Below are positions 48,077 to 57,000 of a DNA stretch of 64,000 nucleotides, in pieces. Position 1 is the first letter of the stretch; each line of letters starts with the position of its first letter. Below the pieces are notes generated by a model. It had not been told where the DNA came from. It worked only from the letters and a program-made list of their open reading frames with translations, and ran no database searches. A program made the translations under genes and the position numbers. Source of the stretch: Bacillus sp. FJAT-27245. Lineage in GTDB: Bacteria; Bacillota; Bacilli; Bacillales; Cytobacillaceae. Location of the stretch: NCBI RefSeq assembly GCF_001273955.1, contig NZ_LIGI01000001.1, positions 1,763,243-1,827,242 on the forward strand, written 5' to 3'.

Positions 48077-48310
48077 ATGAACGAAATTATTGTTTACACA
48101 ACAAACACTTGACCGTACTGCACAATGATGAAAAACTTCCTTGAGGCTCAAGGATTGGACTATAAAGAAGTAAATGTTCAGAATGACCGTGCCGCCGCTG
48201 AAAAACTGGTGAACGAAACTGGGCAGATGGGCGTACCGCAGACGAAGGTCAATGGCAACTGGGTGCTTGGATTTGATCCAGAAACTTTGATGCAATACGT
48301 GAAAGAGTAG
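48077..48310 (+). CDS. Glutaredoxin-like protein with in-frame TGA (candidate selenoprotein)
   Basis: The frame starts at ATG 48077, 9 nt after AAGGAGG, and reads MNEIIVYTTNT, then TGA (48110-48112), then PYCTMMKNFLEAQGLDYKEV to TAG at 48310. Glutaredoxins of this type have CPYC here, so TGA replaces the first catalytic Cys, giving UPYC if read as selenocysteine. The rest of the glutaredoxin fold is intact (GQMGVPQTKVNG). A hairpin lies 27-42 nt after the TGA. Total length would be 77 aa. Alternatives are a TGC/TGT to TGA nonsense mutation or a sequencing error; initiation at ATG 48125 would lose the active site and is unlikely to be functional. Confidence 0.7.
48138..48154 (+). promoter_or_regulatory. 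Candidate bacterial SECIS hairpin
   Basis: TCCTTGAG-G-CTCAAGGA is a perfect 8-bp inverted repeat inside the coding region. In RNA it would form a short stem with a loop such as AGGCU, with G in the second loop position. The loop is about 31 nt from the TGA, within the range given for bacterial SECIS elements (about 16-37 nt). A bulged U is not obvious. Confidence 0.4.
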
Positions 48311-48314
48311 AGGA

Positions 48315-48338
48315 AAAAGAGGCCGCGGCCTCTTTTTT
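48315..48338 (+). terminator. Terminator after the glutaredoxin gene
   Basis: AAAGAGGCC/GGCCTCTTT stem around a GC centre, directly after the stop codon, followed by T. Confidence 0.9.
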
Positions 48339-48386
48339 CATTGTGGCGGCAAAAACCGGGTAGGCGCAGGTTGAAAAAGTATGGGT

Positions 48387-48846
48387 GACAAAGATTTCAT
48401 TCTTTTTGGAAAAGGTGTCCTTCAAATCCGTTTGAACGACAAAGATTGATCCAAAAGCCGAAAAGGTGTCTCACAAATCCTTTTGAGCGACAAAGATTTG
48501 GTGAAATTCAGAAAAGGTGTCTCACAAATCCGTTTGAGCGACAAAGATTTGGTGAAATTCAGAAAAGGTGTTTCACAAATCCGTTTGAACGACAAAGATT
48601 GGGCCAAGAGCCGAAAAGGTGTCTCACAAATCCGTTTGAACGACAAAGATTGGGTCAAAAGCCGAAAAGGTGTCTCACAAATCCGTTTGAACGACAAAGA
48701 ATTACCGAAAGCCAGTTAGGATGTCACGCAAACCATGTTTGAGTGACAATGAATGGCTGAAAACCGGGTACAATGTCACTTTAATTCCGTTGAGTGACAA
48801 TGATGGGCCAAAATCGCGAAAGGAAGTCACTTAAACCCATCAGCAA
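48387..48846 (+). repeat. Array of nine 51-bp tandem repeats
   Basis: Nine head-to-tail units begin at 48387, 48438, 48489, 48540, 48591, 48642, 48693, 48745 and 48796. The pattern is GACAAAGATT, about 12 variable bases, CGAAAAGGTGTCTCACAAAT, CCGTTTGAAC. Units 2-6 are very alike, while units 1 and 7-9 are diverged. Unit length is divisible by three and stop-free, so several frames stay open by chance. No ribosome site or start fits a gene. It fills the 650-bp space between the glutaredoxin gene and hflX. Confidence 0.95.
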
Positions 48847-48968
48847 ACGGAACCTTGCCGAAACCTAATTGGGTCATCCCGTAAACACTCATACCAATAG
48901 CCAAAATAGAGAAATCCACAAAGTTTTGTTATGATGGGAAGAAGATAATAATGAAGGAAGTGTGGCGC

Positions 48969-50228
48969 ATGGAAGTAAAAATGGAAAAAGAAAAAGCTAT
49001 CCTAGTCGGCTGCCAGACGACCGAAAACGATGACCTTCGCTTTCAGTATTCAATGGAAGAGCTTGTTTCCCTGACAGAAACGGCGAAGGGTGAAGTACTG
49101 ATTTCTGTTGTCCAAAAGCGTGAACGGATTCACCCTGCGACCTATATTGGAAAGGGAAAAGTGGAAGAACTGAAGGCGCTGGTTGGACAGCTTGAAGCTG
49201 ATATTGTTATTTTCAATGATGAGCTGTCTCCAAGCCAGAAACGGAACCTTGGCTCGGAGCTCGATGCCAGAATTATAGATAGGACCCAATTGATTCTGGA
49301 TATTTTCGCGCAAAGGGCCCGCTCGAAGGAAGGGAAGCTGCAGGTTGAGCTTGCCCAACTGCAATACATACTGCCAAGGCTTGCCGGCCAGGGGACTGAG
49401 CTTTCCAGGCTAGGGGGAGGAATCGGCACAAGGGGTCCTGGTGAAACAAAGCTTGAATCCGACCGAAGGCATATCCGGAGAAGAATTGATGAAATCAAGC
49501 AGCAGCTTGCCGTGATTGTCGAACACAGGGACAGGTACCGGGAGCGCCGGAAAAAGAACAAAGCCTTCCAAATCGCGATTGCCGGCTATACGAATGCCGG
49601 TAAATCCACTTTGTTCAACAGGCTCTCGGAAGCAGATTCCTATGAAGAGAATCAACTTTTCGCGACCTTGGATCCGATGACGCGGAAAATGATTTTGCCA
49701 AGCGGATATAATTGCCTGATTACCGATACGGTAGGCTTCATCCAGGACTTGCCGACTTCCCTTATCGCAGCCTTTCGTTCTACACTCGAGGAAGTAAGGG
49801 AAGCAGATTTGATCCTCCATGTAGTGGACATGTCGAACCCGGATTATTTCCAACACGAAAAAACGGTTAACAGGCTGCTTGAGGAGCTCGATGTAAAAGA
49901 TATACCGCAATTGACGGTCTACAACAAGCGGGACATCCAGCATCCGGATTTCGTTCCGACGGCCGATACGCCGACAGCCTTTATATCGGCATTTGACAAG
50001 GAAGACCGTGATGCGCTTAAAATGAAAATTGAAGAAACCGCCATTGCGATGATGGAGCCCTACAATGTCCTCATTCCCGCGAATGAAGGAAAGCTATTGT
50101 CCATCCTGAAAAACGAAACGATTCTTAGGGAGCTTTCTTTTCAGGAAAATGACCAAGTCTATCGTTGCAAAGGCTATGCATTAAAGGACCACAAGGTTGC
50201 TGGCCAGCTGCAAAAATTCACACTATAG
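48969..50228 (+). CDS. hflX: Ribosome-associated GTPase HflX
   Basis: Protein of 419 aa of the HflX family (YnbA in B. subtilis), which splits stalled or hibernating ribosomes under stress. The N-terminal HflX domain ([34 protein letters not shown]) is followed by a coiled segment and the G domain with GYTNAGKST (G1), DTVGF (G3) and NKRD (G4). ATG 48969 has AAGGAAG upstream; ATG 48951 would add six residues. A TGTTATGAT extended -10 lies near 48928. Confidence 0.94.
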   Translation: MEVKMEKEKAILVGCQTTENDDLRFQYSMEELVSLTETAKGEVLISVVQKRERIHPATYIGKGKVEELKALVGQLEADIVIFNDELSPSQKRNLGSELDARIIDRTQLILDIFAQRARSKEGKLQVELAQLQYILPRLAGQGTELSRLGGGIGTRGPGETKLESDRRHIRRRIDEIKQQLAVIVEHRDRYRERRKKNKAFQIAIAGYTNAGKSTLFNRLSEADSYEENQLFATLDPMTRKMILPSGYNCLITDTVGFIQDLPTSLIAAFRSTLEEVREADLILHVVDMSNPDYFQHEKTVNRLLEELDVKDIPQLTVYNKRDIQHPDFVPTADTPTAFISAFDKEDRDALKMKIEETAIAMMEPYNVLIPANEGKLLSILKNETILRELSFQENDQVYRCKGYALKDHKVAGQLQKFTL

Positions 50229-50276
50229 GCTGGAAAGACCAGCCGCAAAATTAACAGAATAGATTGGAGAAACACC

Positions 50277-51539
50277 ATGTTTAAGCACTTGAAGCACGGA
50301 GAACAAATAAGCCAGGCGGCACGGGAGGTGGAAACACAGATTGCCCCCATCCACGGGGAGATTGATGAAATGATTGAGGCGAACCAGTTCAGGGTGCTGC
50401 AAAGCTTTCAAAAGCACAGAGTGAGCGATTCCCATTTCACCCCAAGCACTGGCTATGGCTATGACGATACAGGGAGGGATGTGCTCGCCGACATCTATGC
50501 GGATGTTTTCGGAGCGGAAGCTGGGCTTGTCCGGCCGCAAATCATATCAGGCACACATGCCATTTCCATTGCCCTGTTCGGAATTTTAAGGCCTGGCGAC
50601 GAGCTTCTTTACATAACAGGTAAACCATATGATACTCTTGAGGAAATCGTCGGAATCCGCGGGACGGGGAACGGGTCGCTAAAGGAATTTGGGATTTCAT
50701 ATAATAGTGTTTCCCTGACGGAAGAAGGCGGCATTGATTGGGACGCTGTCTCCGCCGCAATCAAACCGAATACGAAAATGATCGGCATCCAGCGTTCCAA
50801 AGGGTATGCGACCAGGCCGTCATTTACAGTTGCGGAAATCGGAGAAATGACACGGTTTGTAAAAGAAATCAAGCCCGAAGCTGTCGTTTTCGTTGATAAC
50901 TGTTATGGCGAGTTCGTGGAATTGGAAGAGCCGTGCCACGCGGGCGTCGACCTGATGGCTGGTTCCCTCATTAAAAATCCGGGTGGCGGCATTGCCAAAA
51001 CAGGCGGCTATATCGTCGGCAAGCAGGAATATGTCGAGGCATGTTCCTACCGGATGACATCCCCGGGAATCGGTGCAGAGGCTGGCGCGTCGCTTTACAG
51101 CCTCCAGGAAATGTACCAGGGATTTTTCCTTGCTCCGCATGTTGTGGGCCAGGCGCTGAAGGGCGCTGTTTTTACGGCGGCAATGCTTGAGCGGTTCGGG
51201 ATGAAATCCTTTCCGAAGTGGGACGAAAAAAGGACCGACCTCATCCAGGCGGTGGAATTCAATGACCGCCAAAAGATGGTTTCATTCTGCCAGGCCATCC
51301 AGTTCGCATCTCCGGTCAATTCGTACGTCACGCCGTATCCGGCCTACATGCCGGGTTACGAAGACGACGTAATTATGGCTGCCGGCACCTTCATCCAGGG
51401 AGCAAGCATCGAGCTCACTGCGGATGGGCCGTTGCGGCCGCCGTATGCCGCCTATGTTCAGGGAGGGCTTACGTACTCCCATGTGAAAATGGCTATCTGC
51501 CTGGCGCTTGACCGGCTGATTGAAGAGGGATTGGCGTAA
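50277..51539 (+). CDS. ynbB: YnbB, PLP-dependent Met gamma-lyase-like protein
   Basis: Fold-type I PLP protein of 420 aa of the aluminium-resistance/cystathionine beta-lyase-like family. The PLP lysine is in LMAGSLIKNPGGGIAKTGGY, preceded by the Asp of VFVDNCYGEF. The true substrate is not established. ATG 50277 with GGAG. In B. subtilis ynbB lies directly before glnRA; here about 2.7 kb of accessory DNA separates them. Confidence 0.92.
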   Translation: MFKHLKHGEQISQAAREVETQIAPIHGEIDEMIEANQFRVLQSFQKHRVSDSHFTPSTGYGYDDTGRDVLADIYADVFGAEAGLVRPQIISGTHAISIALFGILRPGDELLYITGKPYDTLEEIVGIRGTGNGSLKEFGISYNSVSLTEEGGIDWDAVSAAIKPNTKMIGIQRSKGYATRPSFTVAEIGEMTRFVKEIKPEAVVFVDNCYGEFVELEEPCHAGVDLMAGSLIKNPGGGIAKTGGYIVGKQEYVEACSYRMTSPGIGAEAGASLYSLQEMYQGFFLAPHVVGQALKGAVFTAAMLERFGMKSFPKWDEKRTDLIQAVEFNDRQKMVSFCQAIQFASPVNSYVTPYPAYMPGYEDDVIMAAGTFIQGASIELTADGPLRPPYAAYVQGGLTYSHVKMAICLALDRLIEEGLA

Positions 51540-51614
51540 AAAAATTGCACAATGGGTTTTTGGTTTAACGGGTTCTGTTTTCGAGTACAAAAGCTAATAT
51601 AGTACACTGATTCA

Positions 51615-51650
51615 CAGTCCAATTCAATGCTGAATTGGACTGCTTTTTTT
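51615..51650 (+). terminator. Terminator at the left edge of accessory islet 2
   Basis: CAGTCCAATTCA/TGAATTGGACTG perfect stem with loop ATGC, then CTTTTTTT. Confidence 0.93.
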
Positions 51651-51944
51651 GTTGATATAGCAGGTTTTTTAACCAATTTGAGGGCTAAATAGCACCTGTT
51701 TTCGCATGTTAATTCTAATGCTAATGGGGATGTTGAAATTTCTGACGAGGTTATTGGGTATTTATATTAAAATAAAAGGAAGCTTATTTTACGAACGGGG
51801 GGTTAGTTCAAGAAGAATCAATGGGGAATTCACAATAAATGGTTACTAAACTACCGGGTTGCGATTTTTCATTATCAAAGGCTTCATTTCTTGAGCTATT
51901 ATTATATAAACGTCAATTAACAGTGATTGTAAGTAGGTGAAGAT
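51651..51944 (+). other. Gene-free left part of islet 2
   Basis: About 290 AT-rich bases with no gene. Near 51755-51800 a segment (TATTTATATTAAAATAAAAG ... ATTTTACGAACGGGGG) resembles the promoter and leader of the islet-1 membrane gene at 42898-42957. Confidence 0.5.
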
Positions 51945-52172
51945 GTGGAGTGGATAAAAGTTTTAGTTTTGGTCATATCGGTTATTTGCTTTTTGTTAGG
52001 GGGACTACAGTTTTATCGTTTAAAAAAAGACTTTCAACAAGTTGATGGAGAACAAGTTATTACCAGAGAAATATCAGGTAAGTGGATTAGGCGTTTAAAT
52101 CGGGTGATGGCTTTGACGATATTATTAACAATCTTGAGTATTGCAGCTACAATACTGCAATATCTTGAGTAA
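51945..52172 (+). CDS. Small two-helix membrane protein, islet 2
   Basis: Protein of 75 aa with hydrophobic helices at about residues 5-22 (KVLVLVISVICFLLGGLQ) and 54-73 (MALTILLTILSIAATILQ), joined by a charged loop. The GTG start at 51945 follows AGGTGA. The family was not recognised. It is AT-rich compared with its neighbours. Confidence 0.6.
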   Translation: MEWIKVLVLVISVICFLLGGLQFYRLKKDFQQVDGEQVITREISGKWIRRLNRVMALTILLTILSIAATILQYLE

Positions 52173-52218
52173 CAAAAGATTGTAAAGGATCATCTTTAAG
52201 TAACGGGTGGATTGGCGC

Positions 52219-52310
52219 TATAAATTCTTATAAGTAAAAGGCTTGGAACCATATCAAATCGGTCGCCAGGCCTTGTTTGTGTTTATTATATCTCCAAACC
52301 GCTTACAAAT
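52219..52310 (+). repeat. Islet end repeat, copy 2, containing a hairpin
   Basis: About 90 bp matching 43988-44077, including TTCTTATAAGTAAAAGGCTT, a GGCTTGG.../CCAGGCC hairpin with weak T tract, and CTCCAAACCGCTTAC. It closes the second islet as copy 1 closes the first. Confidence 0.8.
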
Positions 52311-52408
52311 CCTAATACCACTTACTGTGCGAAAAGTACTATTAATTCGCTTTTTAATTCAAGACCGACTCCGTTAGGTTTGGTCCGCGGTTCTCTTCCG
52401 TATATCTT

Positions 52409-52756
52409 TTACAAGGAAATTCGCGTTTCCTCGGGATCGGAAAGCATCTCCATATGGTTCTTGCCCCACTTGCTCATCGCTGCCAATAGGGGAGCAAGGC
52501 TTTTTCCGTACTCTGTCAGGGAATATTCAACCCGCAGGATTTTTTCGGGAAATTCCTGCCGCATAATCAACCCATCCCGTTCAAGCTCCCTCAAAGCCTG
52601 GGAAAGCATCTTTTTTGAAATTTCGGGAATGAGCCTCATGAAATCCCCGTATCTGTATGTGCTATGCGATAAATGCCAAAGAATCCTCGACTTCCATTTC
52701 CCCCCGATCACATCGACGGTCGCCTCTACAGGGCAGTAATACCGTTTTGCATTCAT
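52409..52756 (-). CDS. HxlR-family transcriptional regulator
   Basis: Winged-helix regulator of 115 aa. It begins MNAKRYYCPVEATVDVIGGKW with the conserved N-terminal Cys of HxlR proteins, then LSQALRELERDGLI (recognition region) and the VEYSLTEYGKSL wing. The ATG at 52756 has GAAGGAG 8 nt before it on the minus strand. It is divergent from a broken MFS transporter, which it probably controlled. Several HxlR proteins sense electrophiles or quinones through the Cys. Confidence 0.9.
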   Translation of the reverse strand: MNAKRYYCPVEATVDVIGGKWKSRILWHLSHSTYRYGDFMRLIPEISKKMLSQALRELERDGLIMRQEFPEKILRVEYSLTEYGKSLAPLLAAMSKWGKNHMEMLSDPEETRISL

Positions 52757-52854
52757 CCCAAAACTCCTTCCCAATTACAGGTGGATACAAAAAAGTGCCT
52801 ACTTGTTCCCTAGTTTTCCAGCACCTGTGATGGAAAAAAAGGGGGATATCCACG

Positions 52855-54110
52855 ATGAAATTTTTTAGGCATCTTACGTCAATTAACCAATTCAAACTTT
52901 CTGTTAAATCTATTCTACTATGGAATATTTTATTTTGTCTTGGGTTAAGTGTGTACACAGTCTTATTCAACTTATATTTAAATGAAGCTTATTCGATTCG
53001 TACAATCGGCAGCCTCGTGGGATTGAGCTATCTTTTTTACGGCGGTTTTTCCATCATTGCGGGCATTCTCTCCGACAGGATGGGCCCGCGCCGTGTTTTG
53101 CAGCTGGGCATTATTATTTTATCGACAGGGATCTTCGGAAGTGTTTCCGCGCAATCGATGATGTCGCTCTACCTTTTCACGGTCGTGACCGGGGTGGGCC
53201 AGGCTTTGACGAATGTCATGTTCGTTCCATTGTTGACGGAGTATTCCAACCCGGAAGGCAGGGCGAAGCTTTTCAGTATTGCCTATGGATCGGGAAATTT
53301 GTTCATGTTCCTTGGAACATTTGCTGCGGGGGCTCGGCTGATTTTTTCAAGAATTATTTTGCCCTGCCTGCCGTCAGTAGCCTGAAATGGGTATTGTTTT
53401 CAGCTGCCGCGATCATTTTTATAAGTTTTTTTCCGCTTTTGACTATTAAAAAAGAGAAAATAGGGAATAAGCCTAAAGGGACAGAAGATGACAATGGGCA
53501 AAAAAGGAAAGCAACCTCTCCGTTTATGTGGATTTACGGCCTGGTGAAGCTTTTTGAAGGCACCGGCGTTGGGCTTACCCTGCCGTTTATCAATCTGTTT
53601 CTATCGGCGCGGTTCGCCTTGTCGGCGGGAACAATCAGCCTCATCCTGTCAACGGCCACTCTCTTTACGGTTGGGATGATTTTCGTGAATCCGCTTATCA
53701 GCAAAAGGGTAGGGGAAATCCAAACCATTCTGCTGTATCAGGCTGTAGGAATACCATGCCTGCTGGCAATCGGTTTTTCAACAAACATTTGGCTTACAGC
53801 GGCGGTCATTATCTGTTTCAGAGCATTGTTTTATGCGATGATGCCGATCCAGTCAAAGCTATTGATGGAAAAAGTCCCGCCTACGAATAGGGGACTGACA
53901 AACAGCATCGGTTTTATGGCTCAGACAATCGGGATAGGCGCAGCCGGCCTGACAAGCATGAGAATCGTTTCGCACCTTGGTGAAGGCATCGGCTACATCA
54001 GCCTATTTGTCCTTTCCGGCATCCTGATTTCGGTTTCCGCAAGTATCCTTTTTAGGATGTTCAGTCCAAAAAAGGAAAAGAGTAGAGCCGTTCCGTCCAT
54101 AATTTCCTGA
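52855..54110 (+). pseudogene. MFS transporter split by a one-base deletion in a G run
   Basis: The first part (52855-53385) encodes about five MFS helices, including the loop GILSDRMGPRRVLQLG, then runs into a stop. The rest (through 54110) continues in another frame. Adding one G to the five-G run at 53338-53342 gives AAGGSADFFKNYF...LPAVSSLKWVLFSAAA and joins the two parts into one protein of about 418 aa. The second half keeps membrane helices to residue ~410. It is either a true frameshift, a switchable homopolymer or a base-calling error. Confidence 0.88.
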
Positions 54111-54147
54111 TTTATTGGCTTGTGGGAAAAATTTTTTTCGAATCTCA

Positions 54148-54164
54148 TGTCAGGAAACCTAACA
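54148..54164 (+). promoter_or_regulatory. GlnR/TnrA site 1 of glnRA
   Basis: TGTCAGGAAACCTAACA is a perfect match to TGTNAN7TNACA, just upstream of the -35. Confidence 0.92.
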
Positions 54165-54169
54165 TAAGG

Positions 54170-54199
54170 TTGACAGGTTTTTTTACATTGGAATATAAT
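54170..54199 (+). promoter_or_regulatory. glnRA promoter
   Basis: TTGACA (54170-54175) and TATAAT (54194-54199), both perfect, 18 bp apart. Confidence 0.88.
54171..54187 (+). promoter_or_regulatory. GlnR site 2 of glnRA
   Basis: TGACAGGTTTTTTTACA matches the GlnR consensus with one mismatch and overlaps the -35 and spacer. A site of this same form (TGACA at its left end) occurs in the B. subtilis glnRA promoter. Confidence 0.8.
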
Positions 54200-54232
54200 T
54201 CAGTTTGTAAGTCACGATAAGGAGGAGAAATC

Positions 54233-54634
54233 ATGGGGGGAAGCAAGATCCGTCGCTCCATGCCGCTGTTTCCGATAGGAATTGTGATGCAGCTGACCGA
54301 TTTGACCGCGAGGCAAATCCGCTATTACGAAGAGCATCAATTGATTTCTCCCGCACGGACTGAAGGGAACAGGCGAATGTTCAGCTTGAATGATATTGAC
54401 AGGCTCCTTGAGATTAAGGATCTGATTGACAAGGGCGTCAATATGGCTGGAATCAGGGAATTGTTCCTCGTCAACCAGGCGGATCGGCAGCGCGAATCCG
54501 AAAAGGAACAGAAGCCGAAAAAGGAAATAACGGAAGTTGAATTAAGGAAATTGCTTCGCAGTGAATTGCTCCATGCCGGGCGGTTCAACCGTTCGACCTT
54601 GAGGCAAGGCGATATGTCCCGATTTTTCAATTAA
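54233..54634 (+). CDS. glnR: Glutamine synthetase repressor GlnR
   Basis: MerR-family nitrogen regulator of 133 aa. [28 protein letters not shown] is the conserved winged-helix start (cited as [12 protein letters not shown] and [10 protein letters not shown]). The C-terminus [17 protein letters not shown] is the typical GlnR tail that contacts feedback-inhibited glutamine synthetase. ATG 54233 behind AAGGAGGAG. It is autoregulated through the two upstream sites. Confidence 0.97.
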   Translation: MGGSKIRRSMPLFPIGIVMQLTDLTARQIRYYEEHQLISPARTEGNRRMFSLNDIDRLLEIKDLIDKGVNMAGIRELFLVNQADRQRESEKEQKPKKEITEVELRKLLRSELLHAGRFNRSTLRQGDMSRFFN

Positions 54635-54664
54635 CCCGTTGCTATTTATAAAGGAGGAAACAAC

Positions 54665-55999
54665 TTGGCAAGGTACACACGAGATGACATCGAAAAAATG
54701 GCAAAACAGGAGAACGTAAAGTTTGTCCGTCTACAATTCACGGACATTCTCGGGACAATCAAAAACGTGGAAATCCCAATCTCCCAGCTGGGAAAAGCAC
54801 TTGACAATAAAATGATGTTCGATGGTTCCTCCATCGAAGGCTTCGTCCGGATTGAGGAATCCGACATGTATCTATTCCCTGATCTTGATACATGGGTCAT
54901 TTTCCCGTGGACAGCCGAAAAAGGAAAAGTCGCACGCCTCATTTGCGACATCCATAACGCGGATGGAACGCCATTCGGCGGCGACCCGCGCAACAATTTG
55001 AAGCGAATTCTTAAAGAAATGGAAGAGCTCGGCTTCACGACCTTCAACATCGGGCCAGAACCGGAATTTTTCCTGTTCAAGCTTGACGAGAATGGCCAAC
55101 CAACTCTTGAACTGAATGACAGCGGCGGCTATTTTGACCTCGCCCCAACCGATCTTGGCGAAAACTGCCGCCGGGACATCGTTCTAGAGCTTGAAGAAAT
55201 GGGCTTCGAGATAGAAGCTTCCCACCATGAAACCGCGGCGGGACAGCACGAAATCGATTTTAAATACGCGGATGCCATCACGGCGTGCGACTATATCCAA
55301 ACGTTCAAGCTCGTTGTAAAAACAATTGCCAGGAAGCACGGCCTGCATGCAACGTTCATGCCAAAGCCTTTGTTCGGGGTGAGCGGTTCCGGCATGCACT
55401 GCAACCTGTCCCTGTTCAAGGGAAAAGAGAACGTGTTTTATGAAAAAGGCAGCAAATTGGACCTAAGTGAAAATGCATTCCATTTCATCGCTGGCGTCCT
55501 GAAACATGCAACAAACTTTACCGCAATCACAAACCCGACTGTCAACTCTTATAAGCGCTTAGTACCTGGCTATGAAGCACCATGCTATGTTGCATGGTCT
55601 GCGAAAAACAGGTCACCGCTCATTCGTATCCCAGCTTCACGCGGATTGAGCACACGCGTTGAGGTGCGCAGCGTCGACCCTTCGGCCAATCCATATTTGG
55701 CAATGGCTGTTCTCCTTAAGGCGGGTCTGGACGGTATCAAAAACAAACTGACGCCTCCTCCAGCGGTTGACCGCAACATTTACGTCATGACGAAGGAAGA
55801 GCGCATCGAAGAAGGAATCGCCGACCTGCCGTCTACACTTGGTCTGGCGCTTGATATGATGAAAACTGACGAAGTTATCCTGTCCGCGCTCGGCGAACAT
55901 ATCGTGGAGCACTTCATCGAAGCGAAGGAAATCGAATGGGATATGTTCCGCACTCAAGTACATCCTTGGGAACGCGAGCAGTATATGAGTATGTACTAA
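54665..55999 (+). CDS. glnA: Glutamine synthetase type I-alpha
   Basis: Forms glutamine from glutamate, ammonia and ATP; 444 aa, dodecameric. Visible are [14 protein letters not shown], the latch [17 protein letters not shown] (metal ligands), [13 protein letters not shown], the ATP region [17 protein letters not shown] and the RIPASRG loop. The TTG start at 54665 follows AAGGAGG. No adenylylation loop is present, as in I-alpha enzymes. It is in an operon with glnR and feeds back on GlnR and TnrA activity. Confidence 0.98.
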   Translation: MARYTRDDIEKMAKQENVKFVRLQFTDILGTIKNVEIPISQLGKALDNKMMFDGSSIEGFVRIEESDMYLFPDLDTWVIFPWTAEKGKVARLICDIHNADGTPFGGDPRNNLKRILKEMEELGFTTFNIGPEPEFFLFKLDENGQPTLELNDSGGYFDLAPTDLGENCRRDIVLELEEMGFEIEASHHETAAGQHEIDFKYADAITACDYIQTFKLVVKTIARKHGLHATFMPKPLFGVSGSGMHCNLSLFKGKENVFYEKGSKLDLSENAFHFIAGVLKHATNFTAITNPTVNSYKRLVPGYEAPCYVAWSAKNRSPLIRIPASRGLSTRVEVRSVDPSANPYLAMAVLLKAGLDGIKNKLTPPPAVDRNIYVMTKEERIEEGIADLPSTLGLALDMMKTDEVILSALGEHIVEHFIEAKEIEWDMFRTQVHPWEREQYMSMY

Positions 56000-56008
56000 G
56001 AAAACAAG

Positions 56009-56048
56009 ACAAGCAGCCCGCTTCTATGAAGTGGGCTGCTTGTTTTGA
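56009..56048 (+). terminator. Terminator of glnRA
   Basis: A 16-bp stem ACAAGCAGCCCGCTTC/GAAGTGGGCTGCTTGT (one G-T pair) with loop TAT, followed by TTTG. Confidence 0.95.
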
Positions 56049-56076
56049 TTGGGCTAGAATATGTACATGACCTTTG

Positions 56077-57000
56077 TTAAATGGCAAAGTCCATCTTATT
56101 GTATGTAAAAAAATGATTGCAGCCGCATTCCTTTGCTTTCGCAAGTGCCATTTTTGCGTTTTTTATCAGCTCATCTGCATCGTACCCCTGAAGAGGGTAC
56201 ATGGCAATCCCCTCATTAGCGGTGATATAGACATTGTAGTCCTCCACCTTGAAGGGGGTGGATTGGAAGCTTTCATTCAGGTTGTTAACGAATTCCTCGG
56301 CCGTTTCCATTGTGGTTCCATAAAGCAAGACCGCGAACCGATTGTCCCTAATTCTCGCTACATAGCCGCGATGGTCCAATTGCAGCAATATTCTCGAGCC
56401 AATACTACGGAAAATATGTTTTTCTGCCTCATAATCGTACACATCTTCAAAATTAATCAATTGTTCTATCTGAATGATGATGAGAGTAAGACTTTCTATT
56501 CTTTGTGCGGCGCTATAAATGAATTTATCAATCGTTTCCTCAAAAGACGCCCGATTCGGCAGTTCTGTAACGGCATCGTAATAAACGAGATCCTTTATCG
56601 TTTGCTCACTTAATTTTTGCTCTGAGATGTTGCTGACAAATCCGACAATTCCTCCGTTATAAGGTTCTACCGTCACCTTTAGCCATTCTTTGGTCCTCTC
56701 ATAATAATCTTCAAATGTAATACTAATTTTTTTAGTTTTAGCCTTGTTATAAAAATAGGCGAAGTTCGAATCCAGCATATCGGGGAACTCATCCCAAATA
56801 TTTTTTCCGGCCAGCTCGGTCAGCCTTTTTCCAATCCAGTACTCCATCGGTTTGTTAATATATTCAACCGACCAATTTTTGTCCAGAATAAAAAAACCAC
56901 TTGATAGATGATCAAGTATAAATTCGATTGATGGGAAATCGACCTTATCATTTTGCAAAAAACGTTTGCCTGAAAGCAATTTTAAATCATTTAAATCCAC
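56077..57000 (-). CDS. PAS-GGDEF protein with a degenerate GGDEF site
   Basis: Protein of 307 aa. A PAS domain covers about residues 25-130 (ILDHLSSGFFILDKNWSVEYIN; cited in part) and a GGDEF-like domain about 138-300 (YYDAVTELPNRASFEE start). The signature GGDEF is replaced by RDNRF (in ARIRDNRFAVLLYG), so diguanylate cyclase activity is not expected. It may bind c-di-GMP, GTP or a partner instead. There is no membrane segment. ATG 57000 with AGGAGG on the minus strand. The gene is AT-richer than glnA and absent from this spot in B. subtilis. Confidence 0.87.
   Translation of the reverse strand: MDLNDLKLLSGKRFLQNDKVDFPSIEFILDHLSSGFFILDKNWSVEYINKPMEYWIGKRLTELAGKNIWDEFPDMLDSNFAYFYNKAKTKKISITFEDYYERTKEWLKVTVEPYNGGIVGFVSNISEQKLSEQTIKDLVYYDAVTELPNRASFEETIDKFIYSAAQRIESLTLIIIQIEQLINFEDVYDYEAEKHIFRSIGSRILLQLDHRGYVARIRDNRFAVLLYGTTMETAEEFVNNLNESFQSTPFKVEDYNVYITANEGIAMYPLQGYDADELIKNAKMALAKAKECGCNHFFTYNKMDFAI

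Noticed and set aside
48422-48742. Open frames of 78-98 codons on both strands through the 51-bp array, encoding 17-residue repeats
   Set aside because: All follow from a stop-free unit whose length is divisible by three. No frame has a ribosome site, and the variable part changes without favouring any one frame.
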